Positions 7,782-15,421 of a DNA stretch of 43,666 nt are shown here, piece by piece (position 1 is the first letter of the stretch; every line of letters starts with the position of its first letter). Both the position numbers and the translations under genes were made by a program. Source of the stretch: a virus; IMG/VR virus record IMGVR_UViG_3300044616_001534, positions 1 to 43,666 of that record. One strand, given 5' to 3'. The notes under the pieces were generated by a model, which searched no databases, had not been told where the DNA came from, and saw only the letters and a program-made list of their open reading frames with translations.

Positions 7782-8162
7782 TTGATTGTTGTTAGGAGGG
7801 TTAAACATCGAAATCAATATACAAATCATTTAACGGCTCAATTCGGATTTTATGATTGGGTCGGAAGAAAAGGAGGTGATGTTCTGGAATGGCAAATTAA
7901 CAACTTTCAAAAAAGAAACCCGCAATATTACAATAACCCCGATTTCAAAAATGAGACAGATGAGTATATTAATCGAGTCAACAGATTCAGAGCCGATCCC
8001 CAAGAGAACCGTGCGTTTGGCAAGCGTATAGCAGGAATCTACGGGAAAATGGCTTTAGGAATTGCAGCTACTGGTGCTGTTGTCGGTGCTGCTATGTACT
8101 TTACTAGAAAACGAAAAACCAAAAACGGTAAAGTAGTTGTTGAGAGGGTGAAAAAACGATGA
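7782..8162 (+). CDS. Basic-tail capsid-cassette protein 8, 126 aa (TTG start)
   Basis: Starts at a TTG five bases after a perfect AGGAGGTGAT ribosome site. The N-terminus MIVVRRVKHRNQYTNHLTAQFG has A-x-F at 19-21, the longest spacing in the family. The body is polar and aromatic (FYDWVGRKGGD, RNPQYYNNPDF). The hydrophobic segment MALGIAATGAVVGAAMYF precedes TRKRKTKNGKVVVERVKKR. Its stop overlaps the next ATG by 4 bases. The N-terminal codons (GTTAGGAGGGTTAAACA) match those of copy 10 almost exactly. Confidence 0.75.
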   Translation: MIVVRRVKHRNQYTNHLTAQFGFYDWVGRKGGDVLEWQINNFQKRNPQYYNNPDFKNETDEYINRVNRFRADPQENRAFGKRIAGIYGKMALGIAATGAVVGAAMYFTRKRKTKNGKVVVERVKKR

Positions 8163-8449
8163 TAATTATAAGAAGAATAAGATCCCCTTCTTTAGCTCAA
8201 TTTGGTTTTAATCCGTTTGGTCGAATAGAACGGGTAAATAAAGGGGCAGAACGTCAAAGAATAACCTTGCAAAAGGCTTTAGATTCTGCAAAATCTGAGG
8301 GCAAAAATCTTCGAGATCCCAAGGTTTTAAGACAGGTTATGCTCCCTGTTGCCCAAGCCAATAAAGGTCGAACTGGCGGATCTGCTTTCACCCGAAGGCG
8401 GAAAACCAAAAAGGGCAAAATAATCATAGAACGGGTAAACAGAAAATGA
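8159..8449 (+). CDS. Basic-tail capsid-cassette protein 9, 96 aa
   Basis: Begins MIIIRRIRSPSLAQFGFN (A-x-F at 13-15). Unlike most members it has no clear hydrophobic helix: the tail SAFTRRRKTKKGKIIIERVNRK follows a polar, Gly/Lys-rich segment. The conserved part is therefore the two ends, not the membrane-like segment. The stop overlaps the next ATG by 4 bases. Confidence 0.75.
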   Translation: MIIIRRIRSPSLAQFGFNPFGRIERVNKGAERQRITLQKALDSAKSEGKNLRDPKVLRQVMLPVAQANKGRTGGSAFTRRRKTKKGKIIIERVNRK

Positions 8450-8723
8450 TTATTGTTAGGAGGGTTAAACACCGAAATCAATTAGCTTCTTTCAATGCCT
8501 TACTATATGGTACGGCTGCAATTGGAGGTGTGCTTTATATGGTCGTAGTCAACTCAGGCAAAACAATAGAGAATACCTTGAAAAACGCCCAAAAGTTAAG
8601 CAAGGACTTCTCATCTTGACAAGACCTGAAGCTGCTATCGGTATCGGCACAGGAAAAACGTTTTCCCGTCGCAGAAGAACCAAAAATGGAAAAATCGTTG
8701 TAGAACAAGTTAGGAGGAAATAA
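8446..8723 (+). pseudogene. Cassette copy 10, split by a frameshift
   Basis: The first frame (8446-8619, 57 codons) starts MIIVRRVKHRNQLASFNALL, with A-x-F at 14-16 and a hydrophobic stretch (ALLYGTAAIGGVLYMVVV), and stops at TGA without the tail. The tail FSRRRRTKNGKIVVEQVRRK lies in the -1 frame, which is open from about 8470 to 8723; a TTG at 8616 overlaps the stop (TTGA). A -1 shift anywhere between would restore a full member. This could be a decayed gene, two coupled small proteins or a programmed shift; I see no canonical slippery heptamer. The tail codons supply AGGAGG for the GTG start of the next gene. Confidence 0.6.
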
Positions 8724-8724
8724 A

Positions 8725-9699
8725 GTGGATTCACTTAGTCAAATTCAAGCAATCTTAGAGTCAACAACTTTCGAGGAAGTTCACGATTCAGCAGAAACAT
8801 TTTCGGCATTTCTTGAATTAGCTCAATCTGCCCTTGATCAAGAGGATAGGGAAGTTTTGGGCGAAGAAGAAATGGATGATGTAATCGCTGAAGGGATTGA
8901 AGATTTTGCTTCTACTCTTTATCAAATTTTTGGAATTGACGTAGAAGAATCTCGAATGGAAGATGAAGGCGAGATGGAAGAATATGCCCAAAACATGGGA
9001 TATGTTGCTTCTTTTTCTCAGGGATTTGGTCAAACTTTAGCGGGTTTGATTGAGCAACGTTTCAACTCAATTGATGATGGTGTTGCTGTTGTCAGTGAAA
9101 TCACCGGATTAGACGGGCGAGATATTTCTAGCCTGTTTGATGGGACGCTGGCAATCGAACCCGAAACCGCCGCCGAATTAGCAGACGCTTTTCAGTTAAA
9201 CGGTCAAGATTATAACGATTTCGTTAATCTGGCTGCCAATGCTTTTACTGAGTTAGGGGGATCTCCCAATGATTCTTATTCCCTCAGTGAAGGCATTCAT
9301 GCTGAACCCGTTGTCACCATGAATGCTGACATCGGACTCCGTGCCGAATTTGAAGCCCTCAAGGAACAGCAAGCCATTGGTGAAACCCTCCGAGCTATCG
9401 AACGGCAATGTGATCAGATGATTGCCGCTGGGATTTTAACAACCCATGAGCGCCGACTGCTGATTGGAGAATTTGAAACGGGTCAAGATCGGACGGCTCA
9501 ATTTTCCTCGGCTTGTGAAGGGTTAAGCGTCCCACCGGGTCAACAGTTAGATCGTCTGCAATATTACCTTTATATTGCCAACGCTCGCGGCCCTATCGCT
9601 CAATTTGGACAAATGGCTAACGACCCGATTGACACAGACTTCTCCCATGAAGATGTGCAGTCCATTCAATCATTCCGCACCCGCAATGGATACGTTTAG
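8725..9699 (+). CDS. Putative scaffold or assembly protein, 324 aa
   Basis: Starts at GTG with AGGAGG seven bases upstream. Residues 1-90 are very acidic and helical (DQEDREVLGEEEMDD, ESRMEDEGEMEE), as in many capsid scaffolds. Residues about 120-180 look like a compact helical fold (EITGLDGRDISSLFDG, ETAAELADAF) with a faint helix-turn-helix look. A-x-F motifs occur at 95-97 (ASF-S), 258-260 (AQF-S) and 292-294 (AQF-G), so it may be cut by the same protease as the cassette proteins. Its place between protease/cassettes and capsid genes supports a head assembly role. The family is not recognised. Confidence 0.5.
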   Translation: MDSLSQIQAILESTTFEEVHDSAETFSAFLELAQSALDQEDREVLGEEEMDDVIAEGIEDFASTLYQIFGIDVEESRMEDEGEMEEYAQNMGYVASFSQGFGQTLAGLIEQRFNSIDDGVAVVSEITGLDGRDISSLFDGTLAIEPETAAELADAFQLNGQDYNDFVNLAANAFTELGGSPNDSYSLSEGIHAEPVVTMNADIGLRAEFEALKEQQAIGETLRAIERQCDQMIAAGILTTHERRLLIGEFETGQDRTAQFSSACEGLSVPPGQQLDRLQYYLYIANARGPIAQFGQMANDPIDTDFSHEDVQSIQSFRTRNGYV

Positions 9700-9708
9700 G
9701 AGTAACAA

Positions 9709-10620
9709 ATGAAAGTAACCCGTTTTTATTCAGACCCCCCAGTTATCGCGGTCAATACTAATACCGAAGCCGCGTTTTCTTGCTGCTTAGAGGAGTCGGA
9801 CATCCCATCTATTGCAGGATCTAAATCTGTTCCTGCGGGTGTTTTTCTTGCTAAGAAATCTACAGGCGGTCATCGTCCTTTAGGTCGGGCTAAGATTCTC
9901 GCTCCCTATGTTTCCGGCGAAACTGTTGTAATTGTGGAATGCCCCCAGGTTTTCAAGATTGGAGATGTACTTCGCTACATTGCAGCACCAGGGGTTTCAC
10001 GGTACACAGAAGAAACCGCTATTCGTGCAGCTACAGCCCCGCTATTTGGGACTGTGACGGGTATTGATTCTTTGACTCAAAGACAAGTTACAACCGTTAC
10101 CTTTGCTTCGGTTGCTGTTGGCAATATCTTTACCGTTTCCATCAATGACGCTCCGATTTCATTCGTTGCCACGGCTGCATCAAATCAGAACGTTGCCGAT
10201 GGTCTAAAAGCGGCTATCACCAAAGCACAATCTGGGTCTTCTCCCTTAGAAGAAATCCGAGTAACAACTCCGGGCGGTGTTTTGACACTGACTACAGACC
10301 AGGAAGGAATCATCTTTACCACGGCTGTAACGGTAGCTCAGGGCGTTGCTAACACTTTAGGGACTGCGGTTGCTGATGTGACCACTGCAATCGGAACCTT
10401 GACGATCACCCCTCAAGGTGGTAACGCCTCCCTAGCTATTGGAGCCAAGATCGGCACGATTGGGGATGTTGTTGTCGGGGTGTTGAATAGCACTATCTCG
10501 CTCTATGACGGAGATCAGTTTATCGCTCCATACTCAGGTGGTGTCGTTTATATTAATGCGTTGCCATACATTGACGGTGACATCCAAAGCCAACTGCCGA
10601 AACTAACTTTTATTCCTTAA
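9709..10620 (+). CDS. Putative head decoration or capsid accessory protein, 303 aa
   Basis: This gene lies immediately before the capsid gene, where decoration/stabilisation proteins (lambda gpD position) are usually coded. The sequence is Val/Thr/Gly/Ala-rich and probably beta: an N-terminal LAKKSTGGHRPLGRAKILAP segment as in decoration-like proteins, then Thr-rich repeats (TVTFASVAVGNIFTVSIN; LTLTTDQEGIIFTTAVTV) suggesting an inserted beta domain. It is much longer than a minimal gpD (about 110 residues). The start is ATG with AGGAG eight bases upstream. The decoration call rests on position and composition. Confidence 0.45.
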   Translation: MKVTRFYSDPPVIAVNTNTEAAFSCCLEESDIPSIAGSKSVPAGVFLAKKSTGGHRPLGRAKILAPYVSGETVVIVECPQVFKIGDVLRYIAAPGVSRYTEETAIRAATAPLFGTVTGIDSLTQRQVTTVTFASVAVGNIFTVSINDAPISFVATAASNQNVADGLKAAITKAQSGSSPLEEIRVTTPGGVLTLTTDQEGIIFTTAVTVAQGVANTLGTAVADVTTAIGTLTITPQGGNASLAIGAKIGTIGDVVVGVLNSTISLYDGDQFIAPYSGGVVYINALPYIDGDIQSQLPKLTFIP

Positions 10621-10636
10621 CGGAGGGACTTGATTA

Positions 10637-11764
10637 ATGTATATTGCAGATTTCTTAAATAACGTATCGGCTGCGCAGGTTCAACTCCTGTATGAAGATA
10701 CTTTTCAATTCTTGATTGACCCAGATAAAGAATCCCTCCTACAACGGATGGGCAAAAAACCCGACCCCGGCGTTCTGAGTCAATACAAACTGATGGATGA
10801 TTTTGTCACCCTTGAGTTTTCCGATGACCCTGATGTGTTGGCATATCTTGTTAAACAAAACCTAGCAATCGCTTCCGTGATTTCCGTTGATGGTGAGGTT
10901 GTCTCAACGGGTGCAGGAAGTCTAATTAAGTTTGATGGAGACTTCTTTAAGCTGGCGATCGCCCACAACTGGGATGAGAAAAAGCAGGAGCAAATGCTGA
11001 AGTTTAAACGGATGTTACCGGGCAATATGTCCCAGACATTCATTGATATGCTTTACGGCTCCGTCGCTAGTTTGCAGCCACGGGTGATCAAACTAGCCAA
11101 CGTCTTAACTTGGCAAGTTTTACAGTCGGGTCAAGTTAGTTATACCGACCCCCGATCCGGTGTAACGGCTAAATTGGCTTATACCACTACAGCCGATCAG
11201 TATCCTACAGCCTTATCTGGGACGGCTAAATGGGATGCTTACACTACAGCCACAGGGTTGCAGGATATTGAAGATCACTTACTCAACTTCTACGACAAGA
11301 AAGGATATTACCCCGACAAGATTGTGATGTCTAATCGGTTGGCTATCCATTTAAGCCGTCAAGAATCAACCCGTAACCGAGCGTTATCTACTGGGATGTT
11401 GTCTAATGTTCCGGCTGCGGGTGTGGCTAGTGCCGTGTCTCCTGAGATTCTAATGCGGGTTGTCCCTCAACTGGCAATGTCCAAAACTCAATTAGAGATT
11501 TACGATGCTCAGTATGAGATCGAAACCGCGCCGAACGTAACGGTCAAAGGTCGTTACCTGAATGACAATGCCTACTGTTTCCTGACTGCTGGCATGGGCA
11601 AAAGATTATTCGGCCCCACGATTGAGAATGAAGGGAGATCGGGTTTATTTGTGAAGACTGAACAATTGCAAACATCCCCACCCCGTGACCGTTCCTACTG
11701 CGTTGGCAAAATGGTTCCTTTCTTCCCACAACCTGACTTATTAGGAGGTCGGACAGTCGCATGA
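10637..11764 (+). CDS. Major capsid protein, gpE-like (HK97 fold)
   Basis: At 375 residues it has the usual size for the phage capsid gpE family (lambda gpE is about 340). The C-terminal half has the expected pattern: a loop region (YPDKIVMSNRLAIHLSRQ), IYDAQYEIE, then LNDNAYCFLTAGMGKRLFGP and a final segment ending RSYCVGKMVPFFPQPDLL. It would form the icosahedral shell. No long delta domain is present, consistent with a separate scaffold gene. The gene starts at ATG with a GGAGG site upstream and overlaps the next gene by 4 bases. Confidence 0.75.
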   Translation: MYIADFLNNVSAAQVQLLYEDTFQFLIDPDKESLLQRMGKKPDPGVLSQYKLMDDFVTLEFSDDPDVLAYLVKQNLAIASVISVDGEVVSTGAGSLIKFDGDFFKLAIAHNWDEKKQEQMLKFKRMLPGNMSQTFIDMLYGSVASLQPRVIKLANVLTWQVLQSGQVSYTDPRSGVTAKLAYTTTADQYPTALSGTAKWDAYTTATGLQDIEDHLLNFYDKKGYYPDKIVMSNRLAIHLSRQESTRNRALSTGMLSNVPAAGVASAVSPEILMRVVPQLAMSKTQLEIYDAQYEIETAPNVTVKGRYLNDNAYCFLTAGMGKRLFGPTIENEGRSGLFVKTEQLQTSPPRDRSYCVGKMVPFFPQPDLLGGRTVA

Positions 11765-12234
11765 TAGATACCACTAGACCTGTAAAACTTCTCAAAATGG
11801 CGGTCAATCGAGGGAATATCTATCACCCTCGAATCTATAACCCTGGCGAATTACCAGAGGAAGTGTTAGCACGGGTTGATATTTTGCAACAGGATGAACC
11901 AAAAAACCCTGATGCAGTATTAACCCCAACTATCAATAACTCGGACGTGAAAGTTGAGAATAGCATCTCATTCTCGGTAGAAGCTCCGAGTACAATTCCC
12001 AAAGCCTTTCCCACTGAAACCGTTGTTGTTGGTGCTGTTTTACCCAAAACAGATATTAATAAAGCCACGATTGACGAGCTTTCTAAATTGCCAGGTGTTG
12101 GTGCTGCGATCGCCACTAAACTTGACAAAGCACGGGAGCAACAACCCTTTACCTCTGTTGAGGATTTAGATACAAGAATCCCACTTAGAGGGAAGTCTTG
12201 GGACGAATTAAAAGAATCTATTTTGATCCAATGA
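11761..12234 (+). CDS. Head-tail region protein with helix-hairpin-helix domain
   Basis: A 157-residue protein. Residues 1-45 (VKLLKMAVNRGNIYHPRIYNPGELP) resemble short connector-region proteins that follow capsid genes. Residues about 97-155 are a ComEA-type helix-hairpin-helix: INKATIDELSKLPGVGAAIA and FTSVEDLDTRIPL. Such domains bind DNA backbone without sequence preference, so the protein may contact packaged DNA near the portal. A Pro/Val/Thr linker joins the halves. It overlaps both neighbours by 4 bases (ATGA). Confidence 0.65.
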   Translation: MIDTTRPVKLLKMAVNRGNIYHPRIYNPGELPEEVLARVDILQQDEPKNPDAVLTPTINNSDVKVENSISFSVEAPSTIPKAFPTETVVVGAVLPKTDINKATIDELSKLPGVGAAIATKLDKAREQQPFTSVEDLDTRIPLRGKSWDELKESILIQ

Positions 12235-12788
12235 TTTACACAACTCCTGACCGCATAGCAAGAATATTAAGAGGGAGGCTTGAACTCAGTACAACCGCGT
12301 CGGGTGTTCCCTTTGGATCTAGCTTTGGTGCTAAGGAAGTTGACCTGGAATTGTTGGATCAAAAAGGCAGTCAAATTGAGGCTCAGGTAAATTCAATTCT
12401 TAACTTTGTTTATGAGTTGCCAATACCTTCAAATGCCCGTGATGCCTTACAGATTATTAGTTCTATTGTTGAGGATTTGACGGTCGCTTCCCTTGCTGTG
12501 GTGCATTTTCAACAGATGCAAAACCCACAAATGGGGGGAGATATGGGATTTGGGGCCATCCTTTACCGGAATGCTTTGTACACCCTTAGACAGTATGTAG
12601 CGGGTTATCAATTAGATTTCAACATCCCTGGTTTACCTCCTCCTATGGTTAACCCGATGATGCCAACACAAACCTTGAAGTTGCCCGGCGTTAAGTTGAA
12701 AGTTTTGACCCCAGGAACATATACCCGTCAAACCACAATTGTTGCTCAAAAGAATCCCTGCCAAGCTGATAAAATTAATTGGAGTTAA
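12231..12788 (+). CDS. Putative head-tail connector, gp36/DUF1320-like, 185 aa
   Basis: I place the start at the ATG that overlaps the previous stop (ATGA); upstream start codons would lie inside that gene. The N-terminus MIYTTPDRIARILRGRLELS resembles Mu gp36/DUF1320-type connectors that open with a helical segment of this kind, and the 60-130 region (NSILNFVYELPIP...DLTVASLAVVHF) fits a helical bundle. The C-terminus is Pro-rich (PGLPPPMVNPMMPTQ) and beta-like. Position after capsid supports a neck protein; the family match is tentative. Confidence 0.5.
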   Translation: MIYTTPDRIARILRGRLELSTTASGVPFGSSFGAKEVDLELLDQKGSQIEAQVNSILNFVYELPIPSNARDALQIISSIVEDLTVASLAVVHFQQMQNPQMGGDMGFGAILYRNALYTLRQYVAGYQLDFNIPGLPPPMVNPMMPTQTLKLPGVKLKVLTPGTYTRQTTIVAQKNPCQADKINWS

Positions 12789-12803
12789 AAAGAAAAATTA
12801 ATT

Positions 12804-13196
12804 ATGATCAATGCTTTTGTAGATAGAGCGCCGTTAAATGGATTTATATTAGAAAGACAGAGGACAATCCCCGTCACTGTTACAGTAACGGGGACGGGGT
12901 TAACGGGTGGGAAACTTAAATTCGTAGCTAAAGATTTGATTGCTTTGCCCGACTTAGATGATTCCCGATCTAAGATTGTTAAGACTACCCCGACTCAAAT
13001 TGTTGTTGATACTGAAGCTAGTAATAGTCAAAGGATTGTGGCTCGATTTGATATAGGGCCGTTAGACACTAATGCGTTAACAGTTGATACCCTTTATTGG
13101 GGTATTCAGTTTGAAACTTCGGTCGGTGTGATTCCTTTTAACGAATTACAAGGGATTCTAAAGATTGAAAATGATCGGGTCAAAACTTTAGTTTAA
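12804..13196 (+). CDS. Small beta-rich head-tail or tail protein, 130 aa
   Basis: Reads as an Ig-like or beta-sandwich domain: FILERQRTIPVTVTVTGTGL, LKFVAKDLIALPD, then TQIVVDTEAS and YWGIQFETSVGVIPFNEL. It resembles small proteins that many phages code between connector and tail genes. There is no membrane helix, signal or catalytic motif. The ATG has little ribosome-site support but spacing to both neighbours is short. No family is assigned. Confidence 0.55.
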   Translation: MINAFVDRAPLNGFILERQRTIPVTVTVTGTGLTGGKLKFVAKDLIALPDLDDSRSKIVKTTPTQIVVDTEASNSQRIVARFDIGPLDTNALTVDTLYWGIQFETSVGVIPFNELQGILKIENDRVKTLV

Positions 13197-13211
13197 AGGT
13201 GCGAGGATAGA

Positions 13212-14978
13212 ATGATTGACTTTCCAACTTTGTTTCCGAGTCTTGTTAAATACATCCCGAACTGGATGGAAAAGTTCTATCCTCGCATAGCACAATTCGC
13301 ACGGGGCGAGGGATATCCCTGTGGCAATAAAGGGGTTTTTATCCCGCGTCGTAATAAGTGTTGGACGCATCCCAAAACGGGTAATAGACTCAAGCAACCT
13401 CTGACTTATCAAAAGTATCAAGAGGCTAAGGAAAAATCTCAACGCAGTAAAACCGAGAAGGGTAGAACGGCACTAGCTAATCGTGAGCAATCATTTAGAG
13501 ATAAGGCGAGAGAAAAAGTTAAAGGGTGGCAGAAGAACAAGCCAGCCAGTCAACCTCAAGACAAATCTGTAGATCAACAATATAAAGACATTATTGCTAG
13601 TTCAAAAAATCCCAAAGGGACGGAAGACGCTGTATCATCAGCACTGAAAAACGGCGTTAGTGATTTTGATAGAGAGAACTACAATAGATACTTGTCTGCA
13701 ATAAAATCTGGGAAGGCTGACAAGGGTGTGGTCGGATATTATCAAGATCAAATTGATAGATATAAACCTGTTATAGATGCCGAAAACTTTATAAACGAGA
13801 GGCGACAAAAGGCAATAGCGGGAGATTATGAAACAGAACAAGAAGCAGGGGTTTATGTCCTTAATAAATTAAAACAAAAAGGTTATAAAGAACACGAATA
13901 TTATGACAGTCCAGACTACGAAAAAGATTATGGAAAATTAGTGGGGGTGATGAAATCTACTAAACTTCCCCCACCACTGTCTGGTACTGTTCCTAGTAGA
14001 GAATTAAAGCAGACATTAACTCAGGGTGATAAATTGCTCATCAAAAAAGACACTTATTCATTAATGGGTGGAGGGAATACCCCTACTGGTTATCAAATAG
14101 TTGATGGTGGCGAAGTTTTAAAAGTTAATGTCAAAAACGTCAAAACTCGCGTTAAAGGCGAATATATGGGGAAACCTTACGAGAATGAGTCATCCATTGC
14201 GCTTGATAACGTTTCCCATGTCATTCGAGATGGTAAACGTTATAAAGTAGATCTATCTGATAGCTCCCCTAATGGTTTGGGAATACAAAAAAAGGTAACT
14301 ACCGAAACACCCCAATCACGGAAAAAGACGAATATTAGGGGTGCGAATGGTAGATCAGAACCCGATCCTATTCCATATACAGACCCTTTGGGTTATCGAA
14401 ATGATCCGCTTGATAAATTTGACAAATCACTAGATAAAGAAGTTGAAAAGTTACAGCAAAAAACCAGAACAATCCCGATTGAAACATTAAAAGGAAAAGT
14501 TGATAACTCGGTTTCAGACTACGGTAATGGTTTGGCTGTTTGGAAAAATAAAGATAATAAGAAAAAGGAGGAGGTTTATACAGTTGTTCATACGCCATCA
14601 GGGAAAAGGTTAACCGCTTATGACTCAATAGAAGAAGATCAATCAAAAAGGATTGTTGCAGGATTAACCGCCATTGGTGTTGACTGGACTAAAGAAGAAA
14701 AGGAGTTTACTAAGGATGAGCGACTGAAGGATCTTAATGGTTTGATGCGTAGAGTTTTAGATTCTAATTATCGGCGGTTTGAAATTGCTGATAAAAAAAG
14801 ATTGGACAAGTTGAGAAAAGCCAGGGATGAACAAGACAAAAAAAACGATTTCAACTCCAATCTTAAACTCGCTCAATTTGCAAAACCAGGATGCTGTTGT
14901 GATGCCTCCAAACCTTTAAGACGCCGGAAAACAAAGCAAACCCCTAGACTGAAAAGAAGGGGGACTCGATATGCTTGA
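13212..14978 (+). CDS. Large basic virion-associated protein with cassette-like ends, 588 aa
   Basis: I do not recognise the family. The first 60 residues hold an A-x-F motif (AQF-A, 27-30) followed by a Cys/Gly/Lys segment (GEGYPCGNKGVFIPRRNKCW). The middle 450 residues are highly polar, Lys/Asp/Asn/Tyr-rich and probably partly disordered. The C-terminus repeats the pattern: AQF-A at 554-557, a cysteine cluster (PGCCCDA), then LRRRKTKQTPRLKRRGTRY. The ends thus echo the small-cassette proteins, suggesting the same targeting or processing. GAGG precedes the ATG by about 8 bases, and the 3' end overlaps the next gene by 8 bases. It may be a capsid-internal or ejected protein. Confidence 0.55.
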   Translation: MIDFPTLFPSLVKYIPNWMEKFYPRIAQFARGEGYPCGNKGVFIPRRNKCWTHPKTGNRLKQPLTYQKYQEAKEKSQRSKTEKGRTALANREQSFRDKAREKVKGWQKNKPASQPQDKSVDQQYKDIIASSKNPKGTEDAVSSALKNGVSDFDRENYNRYLSAIKSGKADKGVVGYYQDQIDRYKPVIDAENFINERRQKAIAGDYETEQEAGVYVLNKLKQKGYKEHEYYDSPDYEKDYGKLVGVMKSTKLPPPLSGTVPSRELKQTLTQGDKLLIKKDTYSLMGGGNTPTGYQIVDGGEVLKVNVKNVKTRVKGEYMGKPYENESSIALDNVSHVIRDGKRYKVDLSDSSPNGLGIQKKVTTETPQSRKKTNIRGANGRSEPDPIPYTDPLGYRNDPLDKFDKSLDKEVEKLQQKTRTIPIETLKGKVDNSVSDYGNGLAVWKNKDNKKKEEVYTVVHTPSGKRLTAYDSIEEDQSKRIVAGLTAIGVDWTKEEKEFTKDERLKDLNGLMRRVLDSNYRRFEIADKKRLDKLRKARDEQDKKNDFNSNLKLAQFAKPGCCCDASKPLRRRKTKQTPRLKRRGTRYA

Positions 14979-15417
14979 TCCTATATGTCTTAAATTAGCT
15001 AAATATTTGCAGGAGTGGTTAAATTCTGAACTTAAAAAGATTGACCCCAATCTGATCGCGTGTCGGGATACAGTTTGTTATGATGCCGTCAATCCTGACT
15101 TATCGCGGTTTCCATTACTCAAAGTTTATCGGTTATCTGACAACTTTGAGTATGGACACCCGAAAAGCCAAACCAGCTTTGTAATTTCCTATTGCCTATC
15201 ATTCCCAGATCAGGAGCTTTTGCCGGGCATTTTGAGATGGGTTAGTTGGCAATTAAACGAAGCTCTAACTCAGTGGAAAGAGTCTAAGAACTGTTCCCCA
15301 ATCATAGCACAAGGAGGCTTTAGATCCGAGTATAGAATCATGGTCAATGAACTGTCTCAACCTGTCTATGCTTTCTTGCGTTTTAGCTTTACGGGAATTG
15401 ATTATTTAGAGGATTAA
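14971..15417 (+). CDS. Putative tail terminator or completion protein, 148 aa
   Basis: Position directly before the tail tube and size fit the tail terminator class, which caps the tail and joins it to the head. The sequence has an N-terminal helix (CLKLAKYLQEWLNSELKK), beta strands (FPLLKVYRLSD; TSFVISYCLSF), a second helix (ILRWVSWQLNEALTQW) and a closing strand pair, the alpha/beta order expected of that fold. There are no catalytic residues. The family is not confirmed; the call is mainly contextual. Confidence 0.5.
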   Translation: MLDPICLKLAKYLQEWLNSELKKIDPNLIACRDTVCYDAVNPDLSRFPLLKVYRLSDNFEYGHPKSQTSFVISYCLSFPDQELLPGILRWVSWQLNEALTQWKESKNCSPIIAQGGFRSEYRIMVNELSQPVYAFLRFSFTGIDYLED

Positions 15418-15421
15418 AACA

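Noticed and set aside
5325-8723. CRISPR-like or satellite repeat array
   Set aside because: The repeats are gene-length, in frame, with protein-level conservation and variable spacing; there are no short direct repeats with uniform spacers.
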